In this document: positions 1 to 7,756 of the stretch, in pieces
How the letters are laid out: each line of letters begins with the position of its first letter
Position numbering within the stretch: position 1 is the stretch's first letter
Origin: Alphaproteobacteria bacterium
Lineage (GTDB): Bacteria; Pseudomonadota; Alphaproteobacteria; Micavibrionales; Micavibrionaceae
Reading direction: 5' to 3'
Length of the DNA stretch: 60,015 nucleotides
Assembly: GCA_018000295.1 (NCBI GenBank)
Contig: JAGNKE010000004.1
Span: 1 to 60,015 of the forward strand
Made by a program: the position numbers and the translations under genes
Notes under the pieces: generated by a model
Databases searched by the model: none
Told to the model about the DNA's origin: nothing
Seen by the model: the letters and a program-made list of their open reading frames with translations, nothing else

Positions 1-784
1 GCGCGTCGGCCTTAATCGTTTTCTCGCCCTCTAACTCTTCCGTTTCTTCCAGGGGGACGTCATCCTTTAACTGATCCAGAGCCCTGCGCGAAAAGGAGCG
101 CAGGTTGCGGAAATAGCGCCGTGCGATTATGTCCTTTTGTGGGTGATCCTTCAGCCAGCCCTTGCCGTTTTGCAGCAGCTTTTCTACTTCCGCATCGCCG
201 ATGAAGTAATGCTTTTTGTTATCCAGCACGGGGATCAGGACATAAAGATGCGTGAGCAACTCCCGCAGCGGGCAGGTTTTGCGCAGGGTGACCGTATAGT
301 AGGGGCTATTGCCCCAGCTCGGGAATTTGGGATCAAGAGGCGTGGGAACGATTTCCACCGCATAGCCCAGCGGTTCGAAGAGTTCACGCACAAACTCCTC
401 CTTGGCGCGGCAGGGCAAGGAATAGATGATGGCTTCCAGCGGGATGGCGGCATCGACAAGCTCCTGCCTGTGCTTGCTTTTACCGGACAGAAGTGTGCCA
501 AAGACGCGGTTAATCGCCACGCTCATGAAGGAGGACGCGACATAGGGGCGGTCGTTGACATACTGTTCGAGCGAGAAGGTCGAACCCTTTTCCTTGCGGA
601 CCAGCCCGACAGGATCCACCTCCAGCAGCAGCGCGGCGGTGCATTTCTTTTCCGTGGCTTCGGGGTAGAAGATATACGCCGTGCCGAAGGGCAGCTCCTT
701 GCTGTGCAGCCTGTCCGGGCTTTTATGCAGCAGATAGCCCATGTCCGTGGCCGGTTTGTGCGTCGTCGTAATGGTCAGTAACAT
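1..784 (-). CDS. hen1: Hen1, 3'-terminal RNA ribose 2'-O-methyltransferase (N-terminal part, cut by window edge)
   Basis: The reverse strand is open from ATG at 784 to the window edge, giving about 261 residues and no stop. The N-terminus reads MLLTITTTHKPATDMGYLLH, then YIFYPEATEKKCTAALLLEV, VNDRPYVASSFMSVAINRVF and LLTHLYVLIPVLDNKKHYF. These are hallmark segments of the bacterial Hen1 N-terminal domain. Hen1 adds a 2'-O-methyl group to the 3' end of RNA so that RNA repaired by the Pnkp kinase/phosphatase/ligase resists re-cleavage by ribotoxins. The methyltransferase domain and any pnkp partner would lie off the left edge. An intrinsic terminator lies 13 bases upstream of the start on the same strand, so the gene should have its own short promoter or be read from within it. 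Recognition is from memory of the family; the visible part holds only the N-terminal domain. Confidence 0.85.
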   Translation of the reverse strand, partial: MLLTITTTHKPATDMGYLLHKSPDRLHSKELPFGTAYIFYPEATEKKCTAALLLEVDPVGLVRKEKGSTFSLEQYVNDRPYVASSFMSVAINRVFGTLLSGKSKHRQELVDAAIPLEAIIYSLPCRAKEEFVRELFEPLGYAVEIVPTPLDPKFPSWGNSPYYTVTLRKTCPLRELLTHLYVLIPVLDNKKHYFIGDAEVEKLLQNGKGWLKDHPQKDIIARRYFRNLRSFSRRALDQLKDDVPLEETEELEGEKTIKADA

Positions 785-796
785 TCTAATATCCCA

Positions 797-822
797 ATAA
801 AAAACCCGCTTTTGAGGGCGGG
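797..822 (-). terminator. Rho-independent terminator on the minus strand, just upstream of hen1
   Basis: On the reverse strand CCCGC (rc of 818-822) and GCGGG (rc of 805-809) form a stem around CCTCAAAA, followed directly by a T-rich run (rc of 797-804). It ends a transcript coming from the right on the minus strand, where no clear gene is visible between 823 and 1250. Confidence 0.6.
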
Positions 823-1050
823 CCGGTCATTACAAATCTAGTCTCGTAACGTTCAGCCAGCGCAAAAACCCGCGATTGGGTTGCGGTTCAAGTGGGGTTG
901 GCATTGGTGAAAACGTTCAGTCATGTGGGTAAACATAAGCCAAGTTTTTAATTTTTGCAACTTTGTCCTGCACGGAATCTGCACACAAAGACCTGAATAT
1001 ACAGAAACTGCGCTCATATTTTTTGCATATCCTTTCGATAAAACAAAAAT

Positions 1051-1254
1051 ATGACGAAACTGTATCAAAAACCCTGTCTCAGCATTTGCATTTTTAGCGA
1101 TAAGCCCCTGCACCCCGTTTTAAAGCAGGCTTTTTATAACATCCCGCAGAGTTTGCAGCGGGATGCGTGGTGGCTTGTCGAAAACGCGGATTTTTTTGAA
1201 CAGGACAAAGCCATTCATCGAGTTCCAAGCGCGAAGGAAAAGACCAATCCATGA
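1051..1254 (+). CDS. Small hypothetical protein coupled to the DUF4173 gene
   Basis: A 67-residue frame starts at ATG 1051 and ends in TGA 1252-1254, overlapping the DUF4173 start codon (ATG 1251) in an ATGA junction. That junction is the main argument that it is translated; the following genes are coupled in the same way. No Shine-Dalgarno sequence is visible: the upstream stretch is A-rich. The peptide has no signal sequence or membrane segment and matches no family I know. It could also be a chance frame in the leader of the downstream gene. Confidence 0.35.
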   Translation: MTKLYQKPCLSICIFSDKPLHPVLKQAFYNIPQSLQRDAWWLVENADFFEQDKAIHRVPSAKEKTNP

Positions 1255-2741
1255 CACATGTTCTATCCCCCTTTAGGGGCTCATTCCGGCTTAAAATTGT
1301 TTCTTCTTTGAGTTTAACCCTTTTGGCAGACTTTTTATTTTACGGACATCAGGCAGGCTGGACCTCCGGTTTTTTCGGTTTTTTGCTTATAGGGGCCTTT
1401 ACCATTCACAATCCGGGAACTCTGGAAACCCGAGCGGGCCGGATTATTTCACTTCTGATGATAGTCCAGTGCGGCCTTCTGGTTGAGAAAACCAGCCTAC
1501 TAAGCATTTTCCTGATTGTTATTGGAACGGTGAGCCTTGCGATTATTTCCAAGGGTGGCTTGCAAAAAGATGCGATGGCTTGGATTGGCAAACTAGCCAG
1601 TTTTTTCCTGTTTCTCCTCCATCCCTTGAGCAAGGCAGCGATCGCTTACAGAAAGTATCAACGCAGAGTTATGCCTCAGAATACACTTGAGATTTTTATG
1701 CGTGGCTGGCTTCTGCCGGTCTTGCTGTTTTTTATGTTCCTTTTGCTTTTTTCAAGCGCAAACCCGATCATCACTCGATGGGTTTCGTTTGTGAATCCCG
1801 AGTTTGTTGTAAAACACTTTTCTTTAGGGCGTCTGTTTTTCTGGGTTCTTGCCGGAGCGGCGATTTTTGCCGTTATCAGGCCGAAATTGAGGGCACAAAA
1901 AGCCAGAAGGCTTGCGGCACCCAAGGAGGCCGACGAACCCAAGCCTATGGGTCTTACCGAGTGGGTTTTTACGAAGGAGGCTGTTTTAAGGTCTCTTGTG
2001 ATTTTCAATCTAATGTTCGCTTGTCAGACGGCTCTGGATATCAATTACCTCTGGGCGGGTGCAGATTTGCCGAAGGGTATTACGTACGCCCAATACGCCC
2101 AGCAGGGAGCCTATCCGCTTATCGTGACCGCTCTTCTTGCGGCGGTTTTTGTTTTGATCACACAGAACGCCGACCCAGAGATTTCTGGATCGAGGATTGT
2201 GCGCGGTTTGATTTATCTCTGGGTCATGCAAAACGTGCTTCTGGTTGTTTCGTCCATTTACCGCACAAATATGTATGTAGAAGTGTACGCCCTTACCTAC
2301 TGGCGCGTGGCGGCCTTTATATGGATGGGGCTGGTGGCGATGGGCCTTTGCTGGATTATCGTTCGGAGCCTCTTGAATAAATCGAATTCGTGGCTGATTA
2401 ACGCGAACGTCCTGACGCTGCTGGGTGTGCTGTATATAACGAGTTTCGTGAATATCGGGGGCATGATTGCACATTATAACGTGATGCACTCAAAGGAGAT
2501 TTCAGGAAAAGGAATATACCTTGATATTAATTATCTTAAAAGCGTTGGCAGTGCGGCCTTTCCGGCATTAAAAATATATGCAGAGAGAGGGTGGCAGAAA
2601 AGACCGCATTCCTTATCGGCTGATGATGAATACGTCAGCATCGGTTTTATGTATGTTACGTTGCATAGGGATTTGCAAAACTGGAGACGGTGGACTTATA
2701 GTGAATACCGCCTGCTCAAATCCTTGGAAAGTCAGGAATAA
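1251..2741 (+). CDS. DUF4173 (DUF4153-like) integral membrane protein
   Basis: A 496-residue polytopic membrane protein with about ten hydrophobic segments. The region around residues 245-300 (TALDINYLWAGADLPKGITY followed by AQYAQQGAYPLIVTALLAAV) is typical of the DUF4173 family. The function of the family is unknown. The gene overlaps the response regulator that follows by one base (TAA/ATG at 2739-2743), and the sensor kinase is coupled in turn. This suggests an operon in which the membrane protein may be an accessory or target of the two-component system. AAGGAAAAG about ten bases upstream supports the start. Confidence 0.8.
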   Translation: MTHVLSPFRGSFRLKIVSSLSLTLLADFLFYGHQAGWTSGFFGFLLIGAFTIHNPGTLETRAGRIISLLMIVQCGLLVEKTSLLSIFLIVIGTVSLAIISKGGLQKDAMAWIGKLASFFLFLLHPLSKAAIAYRKYQRRVMPQNTLEIFMRGWLLPVLLFFMFLLLFSSANPIITRWVSFVNPEFVVKHFSLGRLFFWVLAGAAIFAVIRPKLRAQKARRLAAPKEADEPKPMGLTEWVFTKEAVLRSLVIFNLMFACQTALDINYLWAGADLPKGITYAQYAQQGAYPLIVTALLAAVFVLITQNADPEISGSRIVRGLIYLWVMQNVLLVVSSIYRTNMYVEVYALTYWRVAAFIWMGLVAMGLCWIIVRSLLNKSNSWLINANVLTLLGVLYITSFVNIGGMIAHYNVMHSKEISGKGIYLDINYLKSVGSAAFPALKIYAERGWQKRPHSLSADDEYVSIGFMYVTLHRDLQNWRRWTYSEYRLLKSLESQE

Positions 2742-3424
2742 TGGCAAAAACAATTCTAGTTGTCGATGATGATCCGCATATCCGCGATGTCGTGGTTTTT
2801 GCTGTCGAGAAGGCAGGGATGGTGGCCGGCGAAGTCAGCGATGGGCGGCAGGCGCTTCAAGCAGCAAAAGGCTCCCAATACGACCTGATCGTGCTTGATA
2901 TCAATATGCCGGAGATGGACGGGCTGGAGGTCTGCAAGGAATTGCGGAAAACATCCGATGTCCCTGTACTTTTTCTTTCTTCGCGTGATGAGGAGATTGA
3001 TCGGGTGCTGGGGTTGGAACTCGGCGCCGACGATTATCTGACAAAACCCTTCAGTCCGCGGGAGTTGGTGGCGCGGGTCAAGGCGATCCTCAAGCGTGCG
3101 CGGCCCTCTGCACCCCAACCCGCCGATCAATCTGTCACCTGCGGTGCGCTGAGCATTGACACGCTAAGGCATCAGGCGTCCTGGGACGGGCAGGCGGTCG
3201 ATCTGACGGCTACGGAATTTTCAATCGTGCATGGCATGGCGCATTACCCTGACCGCCTGTTCACCCGCGACCAGATCATGATGATGGCGCATGGCGCAAA
3301 TACGTTTGTTAGCGACCGGACCATCGACAGTCATATCCGCAATATCCGTAGGAAATTTGCGGAAAAAGGCTGTGAAGGTCTGATTACAACGTTGCGCGGT
3401 GTGGGGTATAAGCTGACGCCATGA
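2741..3424 (+). CDS. OmpR/PhoB-family response regulator
   Basis: A 227-residue protein. Residues 1-120 are a receiver domain with the acidic pair D9-D11, phospho-acceptor D53 (VLDINMPEMDG), S80 and K102 (LTKPFSP). Residues 130-225 form a winged-helix DNA-binding domain of OmpR type (TATEFSIVHGMAHYPDRLFT, then SDRTIDSHIRNIRRKF). It overlaps the kinase gene by four bases (ATGA at 3421-3424), so the two proteins are almost certainly a cognate pair. The start follows the DUF4173 stop with one-base overlap. The target genes cannot be told from the window. Confidence 0.93.
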   Translation: MAKTILVVDDDPHIRDVVVFAVEKAGMVAGEVSDGRQALQAAKGSQYDLIVLDINMPEMDGLEVCKELRKTSDVPVLFLSSRDEEIDRVLGLELGADDYLTKPFSPRELVARVKAILKRARPSAPQPADQSVTCGALSIDTLRHQASWDGQAVDLTATEFSIVHGMAHYPDRLFTRDQIMMMAHGANTFVSDRTIDSHIRNIRRKFAEKGCEGLITTLRGVGYKLTP

Positions 3425-5004
3425 AAAAGCCCCTGAAGGCCCGTATCCGGCTGCGCACGATCCTTTTGATCGTCAATATCATGGTGTTTATGCTGCCGCT
3501 TGGCGGCGTGATGTTCTTCAGGCTTTACGAAAACGCACTGGTGCAGCAGACGGAAAACGAACTGATCACGCAGGCCGCGGTCTTGGCGGCGATTTATAAA
3601 AATGAACTTCTCAAGCGTTTGCCTGAACACGAGCCTTATGGTCTTCCCGCCGATCCGGCCAGCCTTACAAAAGTCGATGAGTATTATACGCCCGTCATTC
3701 CGCAGCTCGATTTGTCGAGAACACAGGTTCTGCCACCCAGAGAGGACGGCAAGCCCTCAAAGATCACCGCCCCCTATGCAGAGGAGTTGGGGCAAGTCCT
3801 AACCCCCGTAATCACCGAGGCGCAGAAAACAAACCTGTCGGGTATCAAGATTCTGGATTACTACGGCGTCGTTGTCGCGGGGCGGCAGGAGGTCGGGCTG
3901 GATTTATCGGATGTGCCCGAAGTAAAGAGAGCGTTGACTGGCAATTATACCAGTGTGATCCGTGAACGTATTTCCGATGAGCCGCCGCCGGCGCTGGCTT
4001 CGATCAGCCGTGGCACGGGCATCCGCGTGTTCGTGGCGCTGCCGATTGTCAATGAGGACCGCGTACTGGGCGTTGTTTACCTCTCGCGCACGCCGCAGAA
4101 TATTCTTAAGCATATGTACGCCGAGAAAGGTAAGGTTATCATTGTCGGCCTGATCCTTGCGGGGGCGACACTGCTTATCGCTTTGCTGACCTCCTCTATG
4201 ATTTCCCGCCCCATCAACCGACTGATCGGCCGGACCGAGCGTTTTGCCGCTGGGGATTCCCAAGCGCTTCACATGCCAGAGGGGGGAGGGGTCCGGGAGA
4301 TCGAGCTTCTGGAGGAAAGCTTCACGCGCATGGCGCACTCCCTCACCGAACGTTCGGAATATATCCGCAATTTCGCGATGCATGTGTCGCATGAGTTCAA
4401 GACGCCTATCACGGCCATTCAGGGGGCGGCGGAATTGCTGCTCGACCATATCGACGATATGGATGAGGCGAAAAAGCGTCAATTTCTTGAAAATATTATT
4501 TCCGACAGCGACCGCCTCAAAAGGCTGGTCAGCCGTTTGCTCGAACAGGCGCGGGCGGATAATTTGATTGCCTCGGATGATTTTTGCGATCTGGCGGACG
4601 TTCTGCAAAAAATCCGTGAGCGATATAAAGAGGCTTTTAAAGTTATCTTGAATCTGCAAGCACAATCAAACGTGAGAATATCAGCGGAAAATCTTGAAAC
4701 CGTCCTTATTAATTTATGTGATAATGCTCTGCAGAATGGGGCCGACGTATGGCAGATCGATTTGAGAGAGCAAGGGGATTCAGTCTTGATCCACCTGCAG
4801 GATAACGGCAAGGGAGTCTCTGCAGCCAACGCGGCTAAAATCTTCACGCCGTTTTTCACGACGCGCAGGCAGGAGGGCGGAACGGGGATTGGCCTTGGCA
4901 TTGTGACTTCGATCCTGAATGCCTATGGCGGAACAATCAGACTTTCTGACAATGATCTGCACGAAGGTGCGTGTTTCGAAATAACGTTGCAAAAAATGCG
5001 TTAA
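3421..5004 (+). CDS. Membrane sensor histidine kinase
   Basis: A 527-residue kinase. A transmembrane helix lies at about 13-33, a periplasmic sensor region at 34-237 and a second helix at 238-258. A HAMP linker follows (SRPINRLIGRTERFAAGD), then a HisKA domain with phospho-acceptor His324 in HVSHEFKTPITAIQG. The C-terminal HATPase domain carries an N box (LCDNALQNGAD), a G1 box (DNGKGVS) and a G2 box (GGTGIGLGIV). The layout resembles CreC-type kinases, but the signal is unknown. It phosphorylates the regulator encoded just upstream. Two hairpins at 5149-5180 and 5188-5213 may end the operon. Confidence 0.9.
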   Translation: MKKPLKARIRLRTILLIVNIMVFMLPLGGVMFFRLYENALVQQTENELITQAAVLAAIYKNELLKRLPEHEPYGLPADPASLTKVDEYYTPVIPQLDLSRTQVLPPREDGKPSKITAPYAEELGQVLTPVITEAQKTNLSGIKILDYYGVVVAGRQEVGLDLSDVPEVKRALTGNYTSVIRERISDEPPPALASISRGTGIRVFVALPIVNEDRVLGVVYLSRTPQNILKHMYAEKGKVIIVGLILAGATLLIALLTSSMISRPINRLIGRTERFAAGDSQALHMPEGGGVREIELLEESFTRMAHSLTERSEYIRNFAMHVSHEFKTPITAIQGAAELLLDHIDDMDEAKKRQFLENIISDSDRLKRLVSRLLEQARADNLIASDDFCDLADVLQKIRERYKEAFKVILNLQAQSNVRISAENLETVLINLCDNALQNGADVWQIDLREQGDSVLIHLQDNGKGVSAANAAKIFTPFFTTRRQEGGTGIGLGIVTSILNAYGGTIRLSDNDLHEGACFEITLQKMR

Positions 5005-5388
5005 ATTACAGGGCGTCAGGCTTGGGGTTCTAACTTTTTTCCGGTCTTGAACCCAGATAAGGTTTGTTTGCTGAAAGCGACGAGTCCTTTTTATTTAACA
5101 GAGTTAATGAGCTAGCTTAAAAAGCGATTTTTGTGGGATATGAGGAATGCCGGTTCTGGACTGGCTGGGTTGTGACCGGCACGTAAGGGCGGCAGAAGCC
5201 GTATCCTGCCGCCTGCTCTAAAGCGTGGAGAGCCTGTCCTTAAGCATCTAGCTGCATAGAATTTATCGGCTATCTAGGCCAGCCCGTAAAGTAATAATGG
5301 ATGAACTTCTGTGCAGACGTAAATTGGAACACTTTTCTTGCTTGTAACAACCCAGAAAAGAGCATCCTTCTGCTGAAAAGCAACCCTA
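5005..5388. other. Gene-free stretch between convergent operons, with two hairpins
   Basis: No convincing gene is seen on either strand. A 6-bp stem (5149-5154 with 5175-5180) and an 8-bp stem ggcggcag/ctgccgcc (5188-5195 with 5206-5213) follow the kinase gene. Neither has a T-run, so they are only possible Rho-independent-like or mRNA-end structures. The rest is unremarkable. Confidence 0.5.
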
Positions 5389-6192
5389 TTAACCCCCGAA
5401 CAAAAGCTTGAGGGAGACATACAGGATCAATAATCCCGTGAGTCTCTGGATAAAGGCAGGGCTGAGAATAGTGCAGCCTAAACGTGCCCCAGCCTGCCCT
5501 CCAATAAGAACCGCCAGAATGAGAGCGGTGTAAGGGGTGGCAGCGCCGATAAACTCAAGGCTTTCGAGTTTGGATATCTGTCCGCACAAGCCGGCCAGAG
5601 AATTCACGAGGATGAAAAGGGCGCAGCCAGCACTGATCTGCTGGGCTGTCCCCCATTTCATGATATATAGCGCGGGCGCCAGGAAGATCCCGCCGCCGAT
5701 GCCGGTTAATCCGGCTAGAAAACCGAGGCCCACACCAAGGGCGGGATATGCAAAAGGATGCGCCGTGGGTTTCTGAATATCGGCGTGACCACCGTTTTTT
5801 TCAGGCCAAAGCAACCTGACACCTGAAGTCAAAAGCGCAACCCCCAAAAGGACAGTAAAAAGAGTTTCAGGTATTTTGAGCAAACCGCCGATAAACGAAG
5901 CCGGAATTGAATATAGCGTCAGGGGAAGCATCCGTTTAGTGCTCAGGTGCTTATGGCGGCTGACCTGCCAGACGCTGCCGGAAACGACGACGATATTACA
6001 GGCCAGCGAGACCAGAGGAATCACCCGGTAATCGGTTCCGTAAAGAACAAGAAGCGCATTATAGGTCGAACCTCCCCCAAAGCCCACGCTTGAATAGACG
6101 AGAGCGGTAACAAGGAAGGCCGCGAACAGGAGGGACACAGCACCACCGTTTTCGTCTTCAGGGTTTGCGCGGGCGGCTGTCGCTGCGGACAT
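5389..6192 (-). CDS. TSUP (TauE/SafE) family permease
   Basis: A 267-residue membrane protein with about eight hydrophobic segments. The repeated TSUP signature is present: VYSSVGFGGGSTYNALLVLY near the N-terminus and GVGLGFLAGLTGIGGGIFLA in the middle. TSUP proteins move sulfite, organosulfonates or other anions. As last gene of a Moco operon it could carry sulfur compounds or an oxyanion, but the substrate cannot be read from the sequence. The ATG start lies inside the 3' end of the DUF7009 gene (35-base overlap). A later GTG (codon 19), just after the DUF7009 stop, is an alternative start. Confidence 0.8.
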   Translation of the reverse strand: MSAATAARANPEDENGGAVSLLFAAFLVTALVYSSVGFGGGSTYNALLVLYGTDYRVIPLVSLACNIVVVSGSVWQVSRHKHLSTKRMLPLTLYSIPASFIGGLLKIPETLFTVLLGVALLTSGVRLLWPEKNGGHADIQKPTAHPFAYPALGVGLGFLAGLTGIGGGIFLAPALYIMKWGTAQQISAGCALFILVNSLAGLCGQISKLESLEFIGAATPYTALILAVLIGGQAGARLGCTILSPAFIQRLTGLLILYVSLKLLFGG

Positions 6193-6508
6193 CGACCTGA
6201 AGAATAATATCGATACCGTCCACGTGCGCGAACAGTCCCTTCGCGTTTTTGCCCATGTCGGAGAGCTTCCTGATTTCCTCTGGAGTCGTACAAAGCATCA
6301 GACAGGACTCGGCCTTGTCGAGGATCAGCTTGAGCGGAGCCGTTTTAAAATCTTCGTAAAATTCATGCGGATCGGGGTCAATGACCATAGAAAAATGGGT
6401 TCGGCCGATAATAACTTTTTCTTCGATCATGCTACCCGCCAGAAGCCCCTTCATTTCCTTCTCCGTGATCTTGAAGGTCACGGAAGACGCGCTGACTTTG
6501 ACTTTCAT
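6158..6508 (-). CDS. DUF7009 family protein of the Moco operon
   Basis: A 116-residue soluble protein starting MKVKVSASSVTFKITEKEMK, with VEEK-like and FEDF-type segments that resemble the small DUF7009 family. Homologues are often found beside molybdenum cofactor genes; their role is unknown. It starts three bases after the mobA stop and overlaps the permease gene, so it is clearly part of the moa operon. Family assignment is from memory of the N-terminal pattern. Confidence 0.65.
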   Translation of the reverse strand: MKVKVSASSVTFKITEKEMKGLLAGSMIEEKVIIGRTHFSMVIDPDPHEFYEDFKTAPLKLILDKAESCLMLCTTPEEIRKLSDMGKNAKGLFAHVDGIDIILQVDVRSDSRPRKP

Positions 6509-6511
6509 AAT

Positions 6512-7030
6512 TTACCTCATGGCCTGTTTCCACTCTTCGGGAGTGTTGATGTTTTTCATACAAAAAGAGAAATCTGGGGGCACCTTAAGGACGACGGCCT
6601 CCTGAACCTCAAGCAAGGCACGGACAGAATCCCCGGTATATTCCTTGAAAGGCGGAATAAGATAAGCCGGGAGAGGAGAGCTTTCGAAATACGCGCTGAT
6701 GTTTTGCTCGATCAGGTTGAGCAGAAAATCAGGTGTAAGAAACGGCATATCCACCGGGACAAACAGATAGCCCCGATAACCGGGAATAAGTTTCTGGATG
6801 CCGGACATCGCCTGTGCAGGGCCAAAGAAAGGCCGCGCATCGGGAATGCATGGGTATCCCTCAACAGTGCCGCTGACGAAAACATCACGAAGACCCGTTT
6901 GAAGAAGTATCTCAATCATATGCCGCACTAGCGGTTTTCCGTTAAATTCTATCAGCGCCTTGTTCTTCCCCATGCGGCGGGACTGCCCCCCAGCCAAAAC
7001 AATACCGACAATACCCGCAGTGTTACGCAT
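6512..7030 (-). CDS. mobA: MobA, molybdenum cofactor guanylyltransferase
   Basis: A 172-residue protein starting MRNTAGIVGIVLAGGQSRRM. LAGGQSRRMG-K is the nucleotide-binding signature of MobA/MocA nucleotidyltransferases, and FVPVDMPFL carries the metal-binding Asp. MobA attaches GMP to Mo-molybdopterin to make the MGD cofactor needed by NarG. The frame is open further upstream, but the ATG at 7030 overlaps the moaE stop by eight bases and gives the canonical N-terminus. At 172 residues it is a little shorter than E. coli MobA (194), with the active-site region complete. Confidence 0.88.
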   Translation of the reverse strand: MRNTAGIVGIVLAGGQSRRMGKNKALIEFNGKPLVRHMIEILLQTGLRDVFVSGTVEGYPCIPDARPFFGPAQAMSGIQKLIPGYRGYLFVPVDMPFLTPDFLLNLIEQNISAYFESSPLPAYLIPPFKEYTGDSVRALLEVQEAVVLKVPPDFSFCMKNINTPEEWKQAMR

Positions 7031-7508
7031 GATTGACCAACCGGAGTTTTTGAGTGAACAAAGGGGCTGAGGCCTCTTCGTCGTGCAGGGAATGACCGGG
7101 CAGCCAAGTGCTTCGCCCGCTTTCATAGTGTTCCTGCTTCCAGATTGGAGCGCGCTTTTTGATTTCCTCAATCACGTAGCGGCAGGATTCAAAGGCTTCT
7201 AACCTGTGCGGAGAGCTGACGGCGATAACGAGGCTCTTCCCCCCTACGGGAAGTTCACCCTTGTAATGAACCACGGCATACCGCGTTCCGGGCCAGAAAC
7301 CTTCGGCTTCGCTGCAAATTTCTCGGAAGGCTTTCTCCGCCAGACCGTCATGAGCGTCATACGTGATGCCCGTTACAGATTGCCCCTGATGATGATTGCG
7401 GACCGTCCCGATAAACAGATCGATCGCGCCATGGCCGTCATCGCGCACGAAATCCACCAACGGCGCCAGATCGATTGGATCAGAGGTAACGCGGACAAGG
7501 ATACTCAT
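7023..7508 (-). CDS. moaE: MoaE, molybdopterin synthase catalytic subunit
   Basis: A 161-residue protein. Conserved MoaE blocks include GAIDLFIGTVRNHHQGQSV, AVVHYKGELPVGGKSLVIAV, HRLEAFESCRYVIEEIKKRA and PIWKQEHYESG; the last holds the active-site Lys residues. MoaE transfers sulfur from MoaD thiocarboxylate to precursor Z, giving molybdopterin. The open frame begins earlier, but ATG 7508 is preferred because GGAGG lies at the end of moaD, about eleven bases upstream, and the protein then starts at the family's usual place. The genes moaD and mobA flank it tightly. Confidence 0.92.
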   Translation of the reverse strand: MSILVRVTSDPIDLAPLVDFVRDDGHGAIDLFIGTVRNHHQGQSVTGITYDAHDGLAEKAFREICSEAEGFWPGTRYAVVHYKGELPVGGKSLVIAVSSPHRLEAFESCRYVIEEIKKRAPIWKQEHYESGRSTWLPGHSLHDEEASAPLFTQKLRLVNHA

Positions 7509-7513
7509 GGACA

Positions 7514-7756
7514 CTAGCCTCCGCAAACCGGGGGAAGAAGTGACAGGTTGCAATCAGATTCGATCACAGAATCTCTGTTGATAATGGAGGTCTCTGTGGC
7601 AAGGGCGGATGACTCGATCAAGCCTTCCTGATGACTGCCCAATGAGGAAATGAGCATATCCTTTAAATCACGGACGCTGACAGGTCCGGGGACATCGAAG
7701 GCAATATCCTGCCCGAATTGACGGAAAGTCCCGAAAAACTGAATGGTAACGATCAT
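7514..7756 (-). CDS. moaD: MoaD, molybdopterin synthase sulfur carrier
   Basis: An 80-residue ubiquitin-fold protein (MIVTIQFFGTFRQFGQDIAF) ending in the essential diglycine (PPVCGG) that is adenylated and converted to a thiocarboxylate. It pairs with MoaE, the next gene. Its start codon overlaps the moaCB stop (ATGA at 7753-7756). The GGAGG encoding its terminal Gly-Gly also serves as the ribosome site for moaE. Confidence 0.92.
   Translation of the reverse strand: MIVTIQFFGTFRQFGQDIAFDVPGPVSVRDLKDMLISSLGSHQEGLIESSALATETSIINRDSVIESDCNLSLLPPVCGG

Noticed and set aside
137..781. A long plus-strand open frame opposite hen1.
   Set aside because: The complementary strand encodes clear Hen1 motifs in an uninterrupted frame; the plus frame is its shadow.
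961..990. A repeated tgcac pair within a ctttgt/acaaag dyad, possibly a left-hand att site matching the scar near 35820.
   Set aside because: Sequence and spacing differ from the right-hand repeat and no tRNA-end fragment is nearby, so a paired att claim is unsupported.
853..1113. An 86-codon minus-strand frame ending before the terminator at 797-822.
   Set aside because: No ribosome site, no recognisable motif, and it overlaps the small ORF coupled to DUF4173. The terminator alone does not prove a gene.
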